NCBI GenBank assembly: GCA_040221375.1
Contig: JAVKEP010000006.1
Coordinates: forward strand, 3,006-67,005
Length of the DNA stretch: 64,000 bases
Source of the DNA: SHAN690 sp040221375
GTDB taxonomy: Bacteria; Bacteroidota; Bacteroidia; Flavobacteriales_G; Salibacteraceae
Direction of reading: 5' to 3'
Below the pieces are notes generated by a model, which did not search any database, was not told the origin of the DNA, and worked only from the letters and a program-made list of their open reading frames with translations. A program made the position numbers and the translations under genes. Each line of letters starts with the position of its first letter. The first letter of the stretch is position 1. Positions 60,702 through 64,000 of the stretch are shown one piece after another.

Positions 60702-61364
60702 ATGCTTGCAGAAGAACTCATCGTTGATCACATCCCGCCTTTGTCGCGCACCGACACTGGGGAAACGGCTTTGCGTTGGATGGATGAGTTTAAAATTATG
60801 CACCTGAGCGTGGTAGAAAAGGGCATGTTTCTCGGAACGATTTCGGAAAGCGACGTTCTTGGCATGACCGACTTGGGCGAGCCGATTGGCGGGTACATAG
60901 AGCTGCTCAATCCGGCCTTTGTTTCGCAGCGCCAGCACATTTTTGAAGTAGTCAAGGTGGTCAATGACCAGAAGTTGACCATCATCCCAGTTTTAGATGC
61001 CAAGGAACATTACGTGGGCTCGATTACCATCGCTCAGTTGATGGAGATCATCGCCGACATGCCCGTGGCGAATAATGCCGGCGGCGTGATTGTTTTGGAG
61101 ATGAACCTGAACGATTACTCCTTGGAGCAGATTGCGCGCATTACGGAAGAAAACGGGACCAAAATCCTGGGAACCTTTGTTACCTCGCACCCCGAATCGA
61201 CCAAGATGCAGCTGACCATCAAACTGAATAAAGTTGAAATAGGTTCGGTCATCGCAGGATTGCAGCGGCATGGGTATACCATTACTTTTTTTGAAGACCA
61301 AGGCGATACTGGAGAAGATCTGAGGGATCGTTTCGATTCGTTCATGAATTATCTGAACATCTAA
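60702..61364 (+). CDS. CBS-pair protein with ACT-like C-terminal domain
   Basis: The 220-residue protein has two CBS motifs (about 1-60 and 68-130; SVVEKGMFLGTISESDVLG and IIPVLDAKEHYVGSITIAQLMEII), then an ACT-like domain (about 138-205; GVIVLEMNLNDYSLEQIARITEENG). CBS pairs bind adenine nucleotides. Its place between pdxJ and nadK is conserved in the phylum and suggests sensing of nucleotide or cofactor state, but no target is known. Confidence 0.9.
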   Translation: MLAEELIVDHIPPLSRTDTGETALRWMDEFKIMHLSVVEKGMFLGTISESDVLGMTDLGEPIGGYIELLNPAFVSQRQHIFEVVKVVNDQKLTIIPVLDAKEHYVGSITIAQLMEIIADMPVANNAGGVIVLEMNLNDYSLEQIARITEENGTKILGTFVTSHPESTKMQLTIKLNKVEIGSVIAGLQRHGYTITFFEDQGDTGEDLRDRFDSFMNYLNI

Positions 61365-61373
61365 CTTCATTTC

Positions 61374-62774
61374 ATGTCGGGATTTCGTCTCGCCTTTCTA
61401 TCGGCCTTTTTGCTGTCTACCGGTTTGGATTTGATCGCGCAGGAGCGCACCGTGAAAATCAGCGAAGTCGTTGTGATCGGCAATAAGCGCACGAAAGATT
61501 TCGTCGTAAAGCGGGAGATAGCGCTGAAAGCTGGAGATACGGTACGCGCGGATGCTTTGGATCAACTCGCTATTGACGCCCAACAAACCTTGACGAATAC
61601 CTCGTTGTTCAATTTCGCGGAAGTGAGCCACACCTTTCTTGATTCTCAGCGCATTTTGGTAGAAGTCAAGGTGCAAGAACGCTGGTACATCTGGCCTGGA
61701 ATCGTCTTTTCGTTGGCGGAGACGAACTTCAATAGCTGGTGGCAAAACAAGGATTTTGGGCGGATCAACTACGGTCTGTATGTGCAGGACATGAATTTCA
61801 GGGGGCGGCGCGAGGTGCTGACCTTCCATTTTCAGAACGGATGGAAGCGCATGGTGGGGCTCAACTATATGATTCCCGGCTTGAACAAGAAGCGCACCAT
61901 CGGGGCGGGGTTGGACGTATACTATGCCAACAACCGCGAAGTAAATTACGGTTCCGATGGCAATGAACGGCAATTTTTTCGGGACGCGCAATTCATCCAA
62001 GAGGAAATCCGCGTAAGTGGAACCGTCGACTACAGAAAGCATCTGTTCAATCGCCATCGATTTAATCTGGGCATGAATACGGTAATCATTGACGACACGG
62101 TAGAGGCGTATTCCACCACTTATTTACCTGGTGAACATTTGCGTTCTCAATACCTCTTTCTGAGCTATGGGTTTAAGCGAGAAAAACGAGACAACATTGG
62201 CTATCCGCTGAAGGGTTACGTAGTTGACCTCACCCTTGACCAAGAAGGGCTCGGAATACTGAATGATGACGACATCATGATTTCGGAAGCCTTTTTGACT
62301 GTCAACGTGCACAGTAAGCTGGGAGGCCGTTGGTACTACGCATTTGGAGTAAAAGGGAAGTCGACCTTACTCAATGCGAACGACGTACCTTATTACTACC
62401 AGCGCGGATTGGGATACAGCAATGCATTCATTCGAGGCTACGAGTTGTACGTCATCGATGGGCAGCACTACGGGCTGTACAAGAGCAACCTCAAATTCAA
62501 TTTACTCAAGAAACGCACGCTCGATGCTGGGATGGGCGGAATCGATAGCTTCGACAAGTTCCACTATTCACTATTTTTGAATGCATTCGCAGACGCAGGA
62601 TACGTAGTGGACAACATCAACCCATCCAGCAATCCATTGGCCAACACTTGGCAATACTCGGCAGGGTTAGGGCTCGATTTCGTGACCTACTACGACATCG
62701 TGATTCGGTTTGAAGGTTCGATCAATAAACAAGGCGTGCCTGGATTCTTTATACACTTTAAAAACCCGATCTAA
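61374..62774 (+). CDS. Short BamA/TamA-family outer-membrane protein
   Basis: The 466-residue protein has a signal peptide, one POTRA-like domain (about 24-105; VKISEVVVIGNKRTKDFVVKREI) and a barrel of about 16 strands with the Omp85 loop motif as IRGYE (about 363-367). Classical BamA has five POTRAs and about 800 residues, so this is a minimal Omp85 protein. It may insert or export proteins or lipids. It starts 9 nt after the CBS gene and overlaps nadK by 1 nt. Confidence 0.85.
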   Translation: MSGFRLAFLSAFLLSTGLDLIAQERTVKISEVVVIGNKRTKDFVVKREIALKAGDTVRADALDQLAIDAQQTLTNTSLFNFAEVSHTFLDSQRILVEVKVQERWYIWPGIVFSLAETNFNSWWQNKDFGRINYGLYVQDMNFRGRREVLTFHFQNGWKRMVGLNYMIPGLNKKRTIGAGLDVYYANNREVNYGSDGNERQFFRDAQFIQEEIRVSGTVDYRKHLFNRHRFNLGMNTVIIDDTVEAYSTTYLPGEHLRSQYLFLSYGFKREKRDNIGYPLKGYVVDLTLDQEGLGILNDDDIMISEAFLTVNVHSKLGGRWYYAFGVKGKSTLLNANDVPYYYQRGLGYSNAFIRGYELYVIDGQHYGLYKSNLKFNLLKKRTLDAGMGGIDSFDKFHYSLFLNAFADAGYVVDNINPSSNPLANTWQYSAGLGLDFVTYYDIVIRFEGSINKQGVPGFFIHFKNPI

Positions 62775-63655
62775 TGATGCGTTTTGCCATATACGGTCGA
62801 GAATTCAGCGAAAAGTACAACGACCAAATCAGCAAGTTCTTCGGCTTGCTCGACAAAAACGGGTCTCAGTATGCTGTCTACGCTCCATTTTACGACCTGA
62901 TCCGGGATCAAATCGGATTGCGCGAGGGCATTGACACCTTTGAAAAAGAAGGCTTTGACCCGGGTAGTTTTGACGTCATGTTGTCCATCGGAGGCGACGG
63001 CACCATGCTGGATACAACGACCTTTGTGCGCGACTCAAAGCTGCCGATTCTCGGGCTCAACACGGGGCGATTAGGCTTCCTTTCCTCCATCAATCTGGAG
63101 CAAATGGAAGAAGCCATGCAACAAGTATTCAAAGGAGCCTTCATGATAGACACGCGTTCGGTATTGAAGGCGGTTACGGAAGAAGGATTTTTTGGAAACG
63201 AGAATTTCGCCTTGAACGAGCTGACGATACACAAGAAGGATTCACAGAGCATGATCGTTGTGCATGTGTACGTTGACGGCAAATTCCTGAACACGTATTG
63301 GGCAGATGGGTTGATCATCGCGACCCCTACAGGGTCGACGGCATATTCACTCAGTTGTGGTGGACCCGTTATTCTGCCTAGCTCGGCCAACTTTATCATC
63401 ACTCCGGTTGCGAATCACAACCTGACGGTGCGTCCTGTGCTCATTTCCGATCAAAGCGTGATTACCCTAAAGATGGAAGGCAGGAGCGACAACCTGCTGA
63501 TGTCGCTCGATTCACGTTCAGTGACCATTCACGATGGAACGGTAGTGACTGTAATGCGCAACGATTTTGAGATCAATCTCGTAAGACTCAAGACACACAG
63601 TTTCTTGAAAACATTAAGGCACAAATTACATTGGGGCTACGACAAACGCAACTAG
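62774..63655 (+). CDS. nadK: NAD kinase
   Basis: The 293-residue enzyme phosphorylates NAD to NADP. Motifs are SIGGDGTML (GGDGT at 73-77), GLNTGRLGFLSSI, FALNELTIHK and GLIIATPTGSTAYSLSCGGP. Length is typical. The ATG overlaps the stop of the Omp85 gene by 1 nt. Confidence 0.97.
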   Translation: MMRFAIYGREFSEKYNDQISKFFGLLDKNGSQYAVYAPFYDLIRDQIGLREGIDTFEKEGFDPGSFDVMLSIGGDGTMLDTTTFVRDSKLPILGLNTGRLGFLSSINLEQMEEAMQQVFKGAFMIDTRSVLKAVTEEGFFGNENFALNELTIHKKDSQSMIVVHVYVDGKFLNTYWADGLIIATPTGSTAYSLSCGGPVILPSSANFIITPVANHNLTVRPVLISDQSVITLKMEGRSDNLLMSLDSRSVTIHDGTVVTVMRNDFEINLVRLKTHSFLKTLRHKLHWGYDKRN

Positions 63656-63686
63656 CAGAATTTTTAAGGGGCGTTTATCAAAGGAC

Positions 63687-63694
63687 TATATTTG
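63687..63694 (+). promoter_or_regulatory. -7 promoter element of the DUF6089 gene
   Basis: TATATTTG, perfect TAnnTTTG, with TTTTT 21 nt upstream; the ATG follows 23 nt later at 63718. Confidence 0.55.
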
Positions 63695-63717
63695 TGCACT
63701 TAAGAGCCGGCTTCTTA

Positions 63718-64000
63718 ATGAGATACCTATTAACCCTCACCATACTCCTTACTGTCTTGTCGTTTGACGCTGATGCTCAGCGTTGGAAACGATATAGGCA
63801 TGAAGTATTCGGTGGTGCTGGCGGCACCAACTTTTTAGGTGAGCTGGGTGGCGGCCAAACGGAAGCACGCGATCTCTTCCTCGATTTCGACGGAAAATCC
63901 AGTCGCTTTGTGTTCGTGGGCGGGTATCGTTATAAACTCAATGAAGTCGCGAGCGTAAAAGGCGGTTTAGCTTATGCTCAACTCTACGGTTCGGACCGTT
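63718..64000 (+). CDS. DUF6089-type outer-membrane protein (3' part missing)
   Basis: About 94 residues are visible before the window ends. A signal peptide (MRYLLTLTILLTVLSFDADAQ) is followed by RHEVFGGAGGTNFLGELGG, typical of DUF6089 proteins, small beta-barrels that follow nadK in many Bacteroidota and precede uppS and bamA. It has its own promoter. The function of the family is not known. Confidence 0.82.
   Translation, partial: MRYLLTLTILLTVLSFDADAQRWKRYRHEVFGGAGGTNFLGELGGGQTEARDLFLDFDGKSSRFVFVGGYRYKLNEVASVKGGLAYAQLYGSDR

Noticed and set aside
61398..62057. Open frame of 219 codons on the minus strand
   Set aside because: It lies wholly inside the Omp85 gene, has no recognisable family, signal or start context, and is a shadow of the plus-strand codon bias.

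Overview
The window reads as a chromosomal segment of a Bacteroidota bacterium, most likely a marine Flavobacteriales or Cryomorpha-like lineage (the placement is inference). The grounds are several proteins with type IX secretion (T9SS) C-terminal sorting domains, SprB and PKD repeats, a PorV-like protein, proteins resembling the gliding/T9SS motor parts GldL and GldM, the two-subunit-III cytochrome oxidase layout, a long-form IspG, the pdxJ-CBS-nadK-DUF6089 neighbourhood, and many promoters of the Bacteroidota -7 type (TAnnTTTG). Nothing marks a prophage, IS element, CRISPR array or genomic island. Gene density is very high with many 1 to 8 nt overlaps.

Layout. 1-5.9 kb (minus): tsaB (cut by the window edge), a TolC-like channel, a small CxxC membrane protein, DUF420 and SCO proteins, then oxidase subunits IV, III, III and heme O synthase; a terminator separates the subunit genes from the SCO/DUF420 part. 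6-11.5 kb (plus): a GldL/GldM-like membrane protein, hemW, a cyclase, Lrp and YjbR genes, DUF502 and a DMT exporter. 11.5-19 kb: a PKD-repeat secreted protein (minus), then ispG, an NAD(P)-binding protein, recG and a TspO-like protein. 19-22.5 kb: two small exported proteins, a PadR regulator with a second GldL/GldM-like fusion (minus), and a divergent lipoprotein built around a gliding-type C-terminal domain. 22.4-29.4 kb: DinB-like, hemL, methyltransferase, UbiA-like, gcvP. 29.4-34.8 kb: two T9SS cargo proteins. 34.9-37.6 kb (minus): gpmI, an orphan histidine kinase and tRNA-Phe. 37.7-45.4 kb: coaX, outer-membrane protein, TPR protein, lptC, small membrane protein, CNNM/CorC protein, PpiD/SurA-like foldase, an envelope-biogenesis run. 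45.5-58.9 kb: seven same-strand genes, apparently one secretion/uptake operon with three T9SS-type cargos (one an endonuclease I), two lipoproteins, a TonB-dependent receptor and a PorV-like protein. 58.9-64 kb: hydrolase and pdxJ (minus), a hairpin-rich intergenic element, then a CBS protein, a short BamA-like protein, nadK and a DUF6089 gene cut by the window end.

The most interesting points are: (1) two proteins that look like tandem GldL membrane modules fused to a GldM-like periplasmic domain, lacking the acidic transmembrane residue of GldL, one of them coupled to a PadR regulator with a perfect palindrome at its promoter; (2) seven genes whose -7 element lies exactly 4 nt before the start codon, which predicts leaderless mRNAs; and (3) the 13 kb nuclease/TonB/PorV secretion operon.
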